Assembly (NCBI GenBank): GCA_017995875.1
Contig: JAGOIB010000081.1
Location: 1 to 5,384 of the forward strand
Direction: 5' to 3'
Source: Saprospiraceae bacterium
GTDB lineage: Bacteria; Bacteroidota; Bacteroidia; Chitinophagales; Saprospiraceae
DNA: 5,384 nt
The notes below the pieces were generated by a model. It searched no databases. It had not been told where the DNA came from and saw only the letters and a program-made list of their open reading frames with translations. Positions 1-5,268 of this stretch are shown here, piece by piece. Position 1 is the first letter of the stretch. Every line of letters starts with the position of its first letter. Position numbers and translations under genes: made by a program.

Positions 1-743
1 GGGTTGATGGCAGAACTACATTCAAATGCATACATACAGTTTTCTGTATCACAAATGAGATCACCATCAAACATACAGTCTGCTTCAGTGATGCATTCGC
101 TCCACGCATTACCGAACGTATGATAGAGATAGAAATAATGACCGAGTTCATGGATGATAGTCTTGTTAGTCCCATTTACCACACTCGCACGTAACACAAT
201 ACCATCGATGAGCGCTCCATTATATTCAGGGAAGTATGCATATCCACCAGGGAAGAATGGATTGCCATCAATCGTGTTGACAATCCATATATTCAGGTAG
301 TCTGTATTGGGCCATCGACTCAGTCCTTTTACCGGAATTTCATAGGCACTGTTAGGATAGAAATTGGTATCCCCTGTGATGCCTCCTGTGGCATAGAGCG
401 GAATAACACTACCGTCAATACGATTGATGCCTCCGGCTATTGTGCAGTCCGGCGATCGGTTCGCGAGTTGGAATGCATAACCGATATCTGCTCCTCCATA
501 CAATGGCCCATTCAATTGAAAAGCAGCATTCATCTGCATAAGCAATGCATTGATAAGGCTATCAGGTGGATTGTCAGGTGATCCGATAGATGTGCCGGTG
601 TGGATGACATGCACGACAACAGGTATAGTGTCAGTCGGCATGACCAATGGCATTGTAGATATGGAAGACAGCGGCAGAGCAACAGGAATGCATATCATCA
701 TGCCTTTGAAAAGGAGCAAGGTATGGATCAAAGCTCGTTTCAT
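1..743 (-). CDS. Secreted M43-family zinc metalloprotease (pappalysin/cytophagalysin-like), 3' end outside window
   Basis: 247 codons are open with no stop, so the C-terminus lies beyond position 1. The start is the first in-frame ATG (743-741) after an in-frame TAA at 836-834. The N-terminus looks like a signal peptide (MKR, hydrophobic stretch to about residue 27), though Lys13 interrupts it. Residues 40-48 (IPVVVHVIH), the N-terminal pattern of M43 proteases, are followed by a pre-domain. The zinc site is HELGHYFYLYH at residues 198-208: His198, His202 and His208 as ligands and Glu199 as catalytic base. Downstream, residues 226-233 (DGDLICDT) match the GD-x-(V/I)-CDT segment of the family, and cysteines 217, 223, 231, 236 and 242 suggest disulfides. 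The usual Gly of HExxHxxGxxH is Tyr205 here. Members are secreted endopeptidases, in Bacteroidota often with a C-terminal type IX sorting domain, which cannot be checked here. It is divergent from the lipoprotein gene at 943. Confidence 0.9.
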   Translation of the reverse strand, partial: MKRALIHTLLLFKGMMICIPVALPLSSISTMPLVMPTDTIPVVVHVIHTGTSIGSPDNPPDSLINALLMQMNAAFQLNGPLYGGADIGYAFQLANRSPDCTIAGGINRIDGSVIPLYATGGITGDTNFYPNSAYEIPVKGLSRWPNTDYLNIWIVNTIDGNPFFPGGYAYFPEYNGALIDGIVLRASVVNGTNKTIIHELGHYFYLYHTFGNAWSECITEADCMFDGDLICDTENCMYAFECSSAIN

Positions 744-866
744 TTGCTTCGAATGTATTGGGGTAATGCGATAGGTATAAGCCTTTGTAAAAGTAGAAAA
801 TTTACATAGGATTATTAGGGTGAATCTTGTTGGTTACGAGGCACTAAAACGTAAGGAATATTTGGG

Positions 867-898
867 TTTGATAACTGAAATCATTTTGCTTAATTTAG
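867..898 (+). promoter_or_regulatory. Candidate Bacteroidota-type promoter for the lipoprotein gene
   Basis: TTTG at 867-870 and TAATTTAG at 891-898 resemble the Bacteroidota -33/-7 pattern (TTG, about 19 nt, TAnnTTTG), with a 20-nt spacer and one mismatch in the -7 box. Transcription would start near 905, giving a leader of roughly 38 nt before the ATG at 943. The site lies in the divergent region shared with the metalloprotease. I found no equally good match for the minus-strand gene. The motif is short, so a chance match is possible. Confidence 0.35.
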
Positions 899-942
899 CA
901 AGGACTTAATGCATAACTATCTCAACCTTTAACAACCCTTTT

Positions 943-1467
943 ATGAAAAAACTAATGTTTGGCCTATTATTTGGGCTAGCTGTCATGATCACGGCATGTG
1001 ATGAATTGGATGACTCCCCTTGCGGACCGCATCAAACGTTCGATTTGTACTTGCTTGGTTCAAGTATTGTAGATACCACCACTGGCTTTTATTATTCATA
1101 CATGGATGGGACTAACCGTGTGTTCCAATGGAGCCAGTTAGTGGAGCAGGTATGCCCGGAGGAACATGTTAATACTACGTATAGGATTGCCCTGCTGGAT
1201 GAAACCACTACGGGAGTTGAAGCACGTGGAAGAGTGAGTTGGTATTTCTTCTTTGAAGATGATGCGACCATGACAAAGACAGGATCTGATATAAAAGGAA
1301 GTACTAATACCGGTTTAAAACAGGCATTTGGTGAAGATCCCGGATGGTTTGTCCCCACCATTGAAGTTTTATTTCCAACGAAAGGTTCTTATGGTGCGGA
1401 TACAGCTTTTCTTAAACAGAATGTAATTTCGGTTGAAATGATGTCAAAATACAGGATACTTAATTAA
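943..1467 (+). CDS. Predicted surface-exposed lipoprotein, unknown function
   Basis: This is a 174-aa protein with a clear type II signal peptide: MKK, a hydrophobic core (residues 4-16) and a lipobox ending ITAC, so Cys19 should be lipidated after signal peptidase II cleavage. The mature protein begins C-DELDD. An acidic run straight after the cysteine resembles the lipoprotein export signal that sends Bacteroidota lipoproteins to the outer leaflet of the outer membrane, so surface exposure is inferred. The body is rich in Thr, aromatic and acidic residues with strand-like patches (residues 97-104, 138-144). The two further cysteines (27 and 71) could form a disulfide. I recognise no domain or catalytic motif. 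The gene is transcribed alone: a divergent neighbour lies upstream and a strong terminator begins 20 bp after the stop. The upstream sequence has no clear Shine-Dalgarno, which is normal for the phylum. Confidence 0.8.
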   Translation: MKKLMFGLLFGLAVMITACDELDDSPCGPHQTFDLYLLGSSIVDTTTGFYYSYMDGTNRVFQWSQLVEQVCPEEHVNTTYRIALLDETTTGVEARGRVSWYFFFEDDATMTKTGSDIKGSTNTGLKQAFGEDPGWFVPTIEVLFPTKGSYGADTAFLKQNVISVEMMSKYRILN

Positions 1468-1486
1468 AGTCTCACCTTTGCTATTC

Positions 1487-1532
1487 AATGTGGAATGAAG
1501 GTTTGCATAATTTTCATTCCACATTTTTTTTT
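1487..1532 (+). terminator. Strong intrinsic terminator after the lipoprotein gene
   Basis: A perfect 13-bp stem pairs 1487-1499 (AATGTGGAATGAA) with 1513-1525 (TTCATTCCACATT). It encloses a 13-nt loop and runs into nine T at 1524-1532. This is a textbook Rho-independent terminator placed 20 bp after the stop at 1467, and it separates the lipoprotein from the membrane-protein gene at 1665. Confidence 0.9.
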
Positions 1533-1664
1533 GAAAGTGGCCTATCGATACGCTCTTTCATTAATCTTCTTACATTGTTGCGGATTGCATGCCCTCATTC
1601 GTTTATTTCGGGGATAATGTGATCTGCCCAAAAGACAGTTCCTCTATTTTTCAATCTTTATCGT

Positions 1665-2318
1665 ATGTGTTTTTCAGCGACAGCAAGTTTTGGTGCCAGC
1701 GTATGCCTTACAGGCCTGGGTATTGCCTCTATGCGAATGGTTAAATCTCCCGGACAATATGGATTTGCTTCCATTCCTCTTGTCTTTGGGGTACAGCAAT
1801 TTGCAGAAGGGGTTGTATGGCTTTCCCTTGAGCATGAAAGCATGAGTGGCTGGGGTCCCATGGCATCTATGGCCTTTTTAATTTTCGCTCAGGTCGTGTG
1901 GCCGATTTGGTTGCCCGCTTCATTTGTCATGTTGGAAGAAGATCCGAAGCGAAAGAAAAGACTCAAGCTGTTCCTGATACCGGGTATTGTGGTCGCCTGT
2001 TATTTTTTATACCTGCTTATGACATTGCCGCTAGTGACCGAAGCTGTCAACCATCATGTTTTTTACAGACTTGCATTTCCTATCCCGCTGATTCCATATG
2101 CGGCTGCCTTATATCTGAGCGCAACCTTGATACCACCCTTATTGTCCCGAACCTATAAAATCCAGATGATCGGCGTTGTGTTATTTGTGTCTTATGTCAT
2201 AGCAAGGTTGTTTTTTCAGCCAAGCCTGATATCGGTCTGGTGTTTTTTGGCAATCGTGATCGGCGCATTGGTGTTTATGGTTTTGCGCGAGGAGAAGCGT
2301 AGGGTGGTGGTTGGATGA
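1665..2318 (+). CDS. DUF6629-type polytopic membrane protein
   Basis: This is a 217-aa very hydrophobic protein starting MCFSATASF, the conserved opening of the DUF6629 family, which fixes the start at 1665. The family's second block is also present: IPLVFGVQQFAEGVVWLSL at residues 37-55, with its conserved Gln-Gln and Glu-Gly inside the membrane. I count about seven hydrophobic segments: 4-22, 33-54, 64-90, 101-122, 137-160, 166-184 and 187-207. Basic loops at 94-101 (DPKRKKRL) and at the tail (REEKRR) point to those ends facing the cytoplasm. The function of the family is unknown to me. The invariant Cys2 and the buried polar QQ/E suggest a binding or transport role, but that is inference. 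The gene stands alone between a terminator and a 294-bp repeat-bearing gap. I see no convincing promoter in 1533-1664. Confidence 0.85.
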   Translation: MCFSATASFGASVCLTGLGIASMRMVKSPGQYGFASIPLVFGVQQFAEGVVWLSLEHESMSGWGPMASMAFLIFAQVVWPIWLPASFVMLEEDPKRKKRLKLFLIPGIVVACYFLYLLMTLPLVTEAVNHHVFYRLAFPIPLIPYAAALYLSATLIPPLLSRTYKIQMIGVVLFVSYVIARLFFQPSLISVWCFLAIVIGALVFMVLREEKRRVVVG

Positions 2319-2342
2319 CATTTCATTTACTTTTTCCTTTGA

Positions 2343-2522
2343 TATTGGTTATTGAAAGGTAGCAGAATCTGCCTCCTGACAATCCCTTCGTTATTCCTAG
2401 TTCTCAATTCCTTATTGAAATGAAGAAGAATCTGTCTCCTGACAAACCTTTTCACTTGGTTATTGGCTATTGAATATTGGATATTGAAGTATAGTAGAAT
2501 TTGTCTCCAGACAGTACCTTCG
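2343..2522. repeat. Triple 41-bp direct repeat: TATTGAA-N4-30-mer
   Basis: Three direct units lie at 2350-2390, 2413-2453 and 2482-2522. Each is TATTGAA, then exactly 4 variable bases, then a 30-bp block (2361-2390, 2424-2453, 2493-2522) that begins AGnAGAATYTGYCTCCWGACA. The blocks match the first one at about 24 of 30 positions. Inside each is the near-palindrome TGTCTCCWGACA, exact in the third copy at 2502-2513. The starts of the blocks are 63 and 69 bp apart. Gap sequence between units is partly related too, so this is an intergenic repeat family with some decay. A fourth, much weaker trace may follow at about 2530-2562. The repeats fill most of the gap between the DUF6629 gene and the CxxC membrane-protein gene. 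No ORF runs through them. Confidence 0.8.
2461..2488. repeat. TATTGRN heptamer array (four copies)
   Basis: Four consecutive heptamers, alternating TATTGGN and TATTGAA, occupy 2461-2467, 2468-2474, 2475-2481 and 2482-2488. The last is also the first heptamer of the third 41-bp unit. A two-copy version (2343-2356) precedes the first unit, and a single copy (2413-2419) starts the second. The copy number therefore varies between units, as expected from slippage. Confidence 0.75.
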
Positions 2523-2612
2523 AAATTTCTTATTCCGTATTAATGATCCCTATCTCCTATGAATAAAACGAAATAATTAACTTTAAGCACGACATTTGAA
2601 AATGACAATTCT

Positions 2613-3023
2613 ATGATGCCCATCTCCGAACAAGTCGCCTGGTTGTTTATATTAGCGGTGCCTATCGCCAGTGTCGCCTGGACCGTAACGCACGAAGAAA
2701 TATTCCGTGAGCCACGAGAGTTTTGTGTGAAACGATCCAAATCAGACAAGTCCTTGTTCTCCCGAAAATTCTTTTACTTATTCACATGTGAGTATTGCTT
2801 CAGCCATTACGTGACCATCGGGGCGTTGTTTCTTACCGGCTACAAATTGTTGCTCGATGATTGGCGAGGGTATCTGCTCAGTGGGTTTGCCCTGGTCTGG
2901 ATCGCCAATGTCTATATGAGTGTATTCGGTTTCATCCGTGTAGGCATGAAGGAAACCAAGATGGAAGCGGATATTGACGAGCTGAAACTAAAGAAAGTAA
3001 AAAAGGAGATGGAGGGTAATTGA
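2613..3023 (+). CDS. Small membrane protein with CxxC motif (DUF1360-like), unknown function
   Basis: This is a 136-aa protein with hydrophobic segments at about 6-25, 64-80 and 86-108. A basic, soluble stretch (35-52) comes before the motif TCEYCFSHYVT, with Cys59 and Cys62, at the start of the second segment. A highly charged C-terminal helix (111-133, many Lys/Glu) could form a short coiled coil. A CxxC at the mouth of a membrane helix resembles DUF1360-like proteins, which usually read CxxCxGxW. Here the following residues are Phe-Ser-His-Tyr, so the assignment is tentative. The cysteine pair might bind metal or be redox-active. Two adjacent ATGs (2613, 2616) make the exact start ambiguous by one codon. 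The stop TGA ends on the first base of the heptad element at 3023. An imperfect -7-like TAACTTTA sits at 2578-2585 without a matching -33 box. Confidence 0.7.
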   Translation: MMPISEQVAWLFILAVPIASVAWTVTHEEIFREPREFCVKRSKSDKSLFSRKFFYLFTCEYCFSHYVTIGALFLTGYKLLLDDWRGYLLSGFALVWIANVYMSVFGFIRVGMKETKMEADIDELKLKKVKKEMEGN

Positions 3024-3134
3024 GTTAGAAGTGAGTAGTTAGCAGTGAGTAGTTAGCAGTGAGTAGTTAGGAGAGAGTAGTTAGAAGTTAGCAGTTAGTT
3101 TTTAAATATATTTACTCGAAACTCAACACCTTTT
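3023..3134. repeat. Composite heptad element, copy A (16 heptads)
   Basis: The 112 bp fall into exactly 16 heptads in one register. Eleven are AGTKAGN-type (3023-3099). The stretch 3030-3064 alternates AGTGAGT and AGTTAGC, and one degenerate AGAGAGT lies at 3072-3078. Two are T/A-rich (3100-3113). Then come ACTCGAA (3114-3120), ACTCAAC (3121-3127) and ACCTTTT (3128-3134). The array starts on the last base of the upstream stop codon and ends 72 bp before the ATG of the beta-barrel gene. The AGT and ACT cores of the two arms are complementary at 7-nt spacing, so a weak long hairpin around the T-rich centre is possible. Confidence 0.85.
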
Positions 3135-3206
3135 AGATTTAATGTGGCGGTTTTACTATAATTGCATAAACTTTATTGTATTCAGATAGTAGTTCAAAAT
3201 AATTTT

Positions 3207-3875
3207 ATGAAGTTCCATCTGGTTGTTATTATTTCTTGCGTGTTGTATTTGCAATCCAATGCTCAAAATCATTTTCATGTTTATGGTGGTATAAATGTTA
3301 GGGATTTTCGTTTTCCGGATAATCCTTACGATTTCAATGAGCTCTATAATCCAGGAATTGGAGCTCATATTGGCTTGCTTACGGAAATCCCATTAAGCCA
3401 GAAATTGTTTTTACGTCCCCAATTGCAATTTATACAACGAGGCAGTCATTTCGAAAATGTAAATACCAATACGGAGGCAACGACCAATCTTATTTATACA
3501 GAATTGCCCATACTGCTTGGTTACCATATCGGCAAACCTTTTTCTCTTGCGATTGGCCCTTCAATTGGTTATATGTTGTATGGGTATAATAGATTTGAGG
3601 GAGTAAATAATGAGCTTAAAAATTTTCCGGAAAATGATTTTGATTTTGGAGTATCATCCACTTTTGGCTGGAAGCCTTTCGAACGATGGACTTTTTTAAT
3701 CACCTGTTATTATGGAATAACTGCAATCCATGCATATGATGTGTTCAACACCCAAACATATGATGTAATGCCTGTAAGTTTTGCAAATGTTTCTTTGCAA
3801 TTGAGTGCAGCATATGAATTTCCATCTAAAAAGCCAAATGTTAGGATACCCAAAACCCGTGTCAAAGAAAAATAA
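3207..3875 (+). CDS. Outer-membrane beta-barrel protein, PorT/OMP_b-brl_2 type
   Basis: This is a 222-aa precursor. The ATG at 3207 is preferred over an in-frame TTG at 3162 because it starts directly on a signal peptide: MKFH, a hydrophobic core, and a predicted cleavage after SNA before QN (residues 17-21). The mature part has the Bacteroidota PorT-like barrel pattern of alternating hydrophobic/aromatic strands with Gly turns. Examples are VYGGINVRDF (25-34), LFLRPQLQFIQRGSHFE (67-83), IYTELPILLGYHIGKPFSLA (96-115), IGPSIGYMLYGYNRF (116-130) and NVSLQLSAAYEF (194-205). That suggests about eight strands, with longer extracellular loops near 84-94 and 130-146. The protein ends in a basic tail (208-222, PNVRIPKTRVKEK), unusual after the final strand. 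Proteins of this type sit in the outer membrane and most have no assigned function. The gene may head a short unit with the methyltransferase 49 bp downstream. Confidence 0.85.
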   Translation: MKFHLVVIISCVLYLQSNAQNHFHVYGGINVRDFRFPDNPYDFNELYNPGIGAHIGLLTEIPLSQKLFLRPQLQFIQRGSHFENVNTNTEATTNLIYTELPILLGYHIGKPFSLAIGPSIGYMLYGYNRFEGVNNELKNFPENDFDFGVSSTFGWKPFERWTFLITCYYGITAIHAYDVFNTQTYDVMPVSFANVSLQLSAAYEFPSKKPNVRIPKTRVKEK

Positions 3876-3924
3876 CGCCGGGGGATGTTATTCGTAGTAA
3901 ATGCCTAAACGCTTTGATTAATAT

Positions 3925-4455
3925 ATGAACGTAGAGGAGGCAGTCGCGTTAATCCGTCCCGGTGTTCATCCTTTATCCGGGACTTGGGCAGACATTGGAG
4001 CTGGAACTGGTTTGTTCTCACTTGCATTAATGGAAATCCTTGATGAAGGCACAGTCATTGCAATAGATAAGAACCCACATGCCTTGTATAACATCAAAGC
4101 ACCAACCCATATTCATTTTCAAATCGTGGAAGGGGATTTTAATGATCCTCCTGGTCTTCCGCCACTGGATGGCATCGTGATGGCAAATGCACTGCACTAT
4201 GCAAAAGATCACCTCAATGTTTTAAAGAATGTCCTGACTAGCTTAAAAGATGGCGGTAGGTTTATCCTTATTGAATACGATACCGAAGTCCCAAATGAAC
4301 CATGGGTGCCAAACCCTGTTTCTTTGCATCTATTCCGTACCCTTTGCAGAAAAGTTGGCTTGAACGAACCAGAATGGATAGGTGAGCGGGAATCTATTTA
4401 CCAGGATGGAATGATGTATGCAGTTGTTTCTAGAAAGTTAGCAGTTAATAGTTAA
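3925..4455 (+). CDS. Class I SAM-dependent methyltransferase
   Basis: This is a 176-aa protein with a compact Rossmann methyltransferase fold. Motif I is WADIGAGTGLF (21-31), the glycine-rich SAM loop. Asp48 in VIAIDKNP is the acidic residue expected to bind the ribose hydroxyls. VEGDFND (68-74) supplies Asp71 near the adenine, LDGIVMANALHY (81-92) is motif IV, and GGRFILIEYDT (110-120) is the following strand. The core resembles the Methyltransf_11/25 group that uses small-molecule substrates. The substrate cannot be told from sequence. The protein is short and has no added substrate domain, only a few helices after residue 131. The start MNVEEAVALI suits this group and no in-frame start lies upstream after the TAA at 3919-3921. 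The last six residues (KLAVNS) and the stop are encoded by the heptad element at 4436-4498, so the native C-terminus has probably been replaced. Confidence 0.88.
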   Translation: MNVEEAVALIRPGVHPLSGTWADIGAGTGLFSLALMEILDEGTVIAIDKNPHALYNIKAPTHIHFQIVEGDFNDPPGLPPLDGIVMANALHYAKDHLNVLKNVLTSLKDGGRFILIEYDTEVPNEPWVPNPVSLHLFRTLCRKVGLNEPEWIGERESIYQDGMMYAVVSRKLAVNS

Positions 4456-4498
4456 TTTTATTTTCTCGAAACTCGAAACTCGTCACTCGTCACTTTTC
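4436..4498. repeat. Composite heptad element, copy B (9 heptads)
   Basis: The 63 bp are nine heptads in one register. AGTTAGC (4436-4442) is followed by two AGTTAAT (4443-4456), T-rich TTTATTT (4457-4463), TCTCGAA (4464-4470), ACTCGAA (4471-4477), two ACTCGTC (4478-4491) and ACTTTTC (4492-4498). The order of heptad classes is the same as in 3023-3134. The first three heptads overlap the end of the methyltransferase ORF and provide its stop (4453-4455). The last heptad ends 4 bp before the ATG at 4503. The element therefore fills the whole spacer between the two genes. Confidence 0.85.
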
Positions 4499-4502
4499 AA
4501 CA

Positions 4503-5120
4503 ATGACATCCCTTCAACATCACTATCCCTTCTTCCTCGACATGGCAGCGCTTAATGCAGCGTTATGGTCCATGCAATGGAAAGCAGAAATAGTTGGAAC
4601 GAAAACGAAGGATGATCATGAATATTTGTCAATACAAAAAATTGAAACTCAGGATGCATCAATTCCAGAGGCACTAGAAATAAAGGTCGAATACCATGAA
4701 TTTCTCATGGTCGATGGTCCGAAATTGTATTGCTGGCGTAAATATGAAGACGGCCTTCTGGTGCGACAGTTTCAATTGGATGATGATGATCCTCAAGCTT
4801 CCATGCTTTCTGAATTTATAGAAATCATCAAACTTAACCCAGGCAAGCATCCTCATCCCACGCCATTAATCTATGACCATTTCGTTACCTTTTGGCGTAA
4901 AGGAAATCTGGTGCAGAAAGAAGACTGGTACGAAAAGTATGTTATCATACATCTGCATCATCAGGAGATTTCTATCATTCCCTTCGATAGTTTTAATGAA
5001 ACCGGAGGCGATCCCTTGTACATGTGGCCTGCGCTGGCAACACTTGATGTTGAAAATGGAGTTCTGTATGGACATGGTATGCGGATGGGCAGTTTTACTG
5101 TTAAGATGAGTGAATCGTGA
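4503..5120 (+). CDS. Hypothetical soluble protein, family not recognised
   Basis: This is a 205-aa protein without signal peptide or membrane segment, so probably cytoplasmic. It is acidic and rich in aromatic and His residues. Alternating strand-like stretches, such as LEIKVEYHEFLMV (58-70), LYCWRKYEDGLLVRQFQL (75-92), YVIIHLHHQEISIIPF (146-161) and VLYGHGMRMGSFTVKM (187-202), suggest a mostly beta fold. An Asp run at 93-96 is encoded by a GAT repeat. It contains a single Cys (77) and clustered His (116, 118, 150, 152, 153). The composition resembles small immunity-type or uncharacterised Bacteroidota proteins, but no domain can be named. The ORF is continuous and its length and codon use look like a real gene. 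It begins 47 bp after the methyltransferase stop, directly behind the heptad element. Its ATG has no clear Shine-Dalgarno. The final codons (Ser-Glu-Ser-stop) overlap two degenerate heptads (5109-5122). Confidence 0.75.
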   Translation: MTSLQHHYPFFLDMAALNAALWSMQWKAEIVGTKTKDDHEYLSIQKIETQDASIPEALEIKVEYHEFLMVDGPKLYCWRKYEDGLLVRQFQLDDDDPQASMLSEFIEIIKLNPGKHPHPTPLIYDHFVTFWRKGNLVQKEDWYEKYVIIHLHHQEISIIPFDSFNETGGDPLYMWPALATLDVENGVLYGHGMRMGSFTVKMSES

Positions 5121-5129
5121 GTTGTGTGT

Positions 5130-5175
5130 GAAAAATTGTGTTCATTGAGCGAAGCCGAAATGAACACAATTTTTC
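5130..5175. terminator. Perfect 17-bp hairpin, probable bidirectional terminator
   Basis: The arms 5130-5146 (GAAAAATTGTGTTCATT) and 5159-5175 are perfect reverse complements around a 12-nt loop, GAGCGAAGCCGA (5147-5158). The stem ends in A5 on one side and T5 on the other, so it can act as an intrinsic terminator on either strand. It begins 10 bp after the stop of the gene at 4503-5120. The loop belongs to the TGAGCGnAGnCGAA sequence family that recurs between genes in Bacteroidota genomes. Confidence 0.8.
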
Positions 5176-5216
5176 AAACGATATGCCAAACCCAGTCGGC
5201 CCTTAGTAAATGCCCC

Positions 5217-5242
5217 GGTCATTGAGCGGAGTCGAAATGGAC
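5217..5242. repeat. Second copy of the TGAGCGnAGnCGAA palindromic repeat
   Basis: CATT at 5220-5223 and AATG at 5236-5239 flank the loop GAGCGGAGTCGA (5224-5235). This loop has the same length as the loop at 5147-5158 and differs at two positions. The outer stem is weaker: GTCATT faces AATGGAC with one bulged base, and there is no T tract. It looks like a decayed or minimal copy of the same repeat. Confidence 0.65.
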
Positions 5243-5268
5243 GATAACGAAATGAGAGCCGTGAGTAT

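Noticed and set aside
550..809. Two plus-strand ORFs (74 and 69 aa)
   Set aside because: They lie antisense to the metalloprotease gene, have no recognisable features and low-quality composition; the minus-strand frame is open throughout with clear family motifs.
909..932. Seven-codon leader ORF before the lipoprotein gene
   Set aside because: It has no attenuator-like structure and no run of regulatory codons.
1533..1664. Search for a promoter or riboswitch before the DUF6629 gene
   Set aside because: No TTG/TAnnTTTG pair with suitable spacing and no conserved structured leader could be recognised.
2361..2522. Three 30-bp direct repeats with 33- and 39-bp spacers, resembling a minimal CRISPR array
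   Set aside because: The copies match at only about 24 of 30 bases, the spacers contain the related TATTGAA sequence rather than unique DNA, and no cas gene is nearby.
3162..3206. Upstream TTG start adding 15 residues to the beta-barrel protein
   Set aside because: It would put a polar stretch before the signal peptide; the ATG at 3207 begins exactly at a normal signal sequence.
3901..3924. In-frame ATG reading MPKRFD then TAA just upstream of the methyltransferase, suggesting a gene broken near its N-terminus
   Set aside because: MNVEEAVALI from 3925 already looks like a complete N-terminus for this type of methyltransferase, so the six-codon reading is most likely chance.
4778..4790. GAT trinucleotide repeat encoding four Asp
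   Set aside because: It is too short and in frame within a normal ORF to suggest phase variation, because unit changes would not shift the frame.
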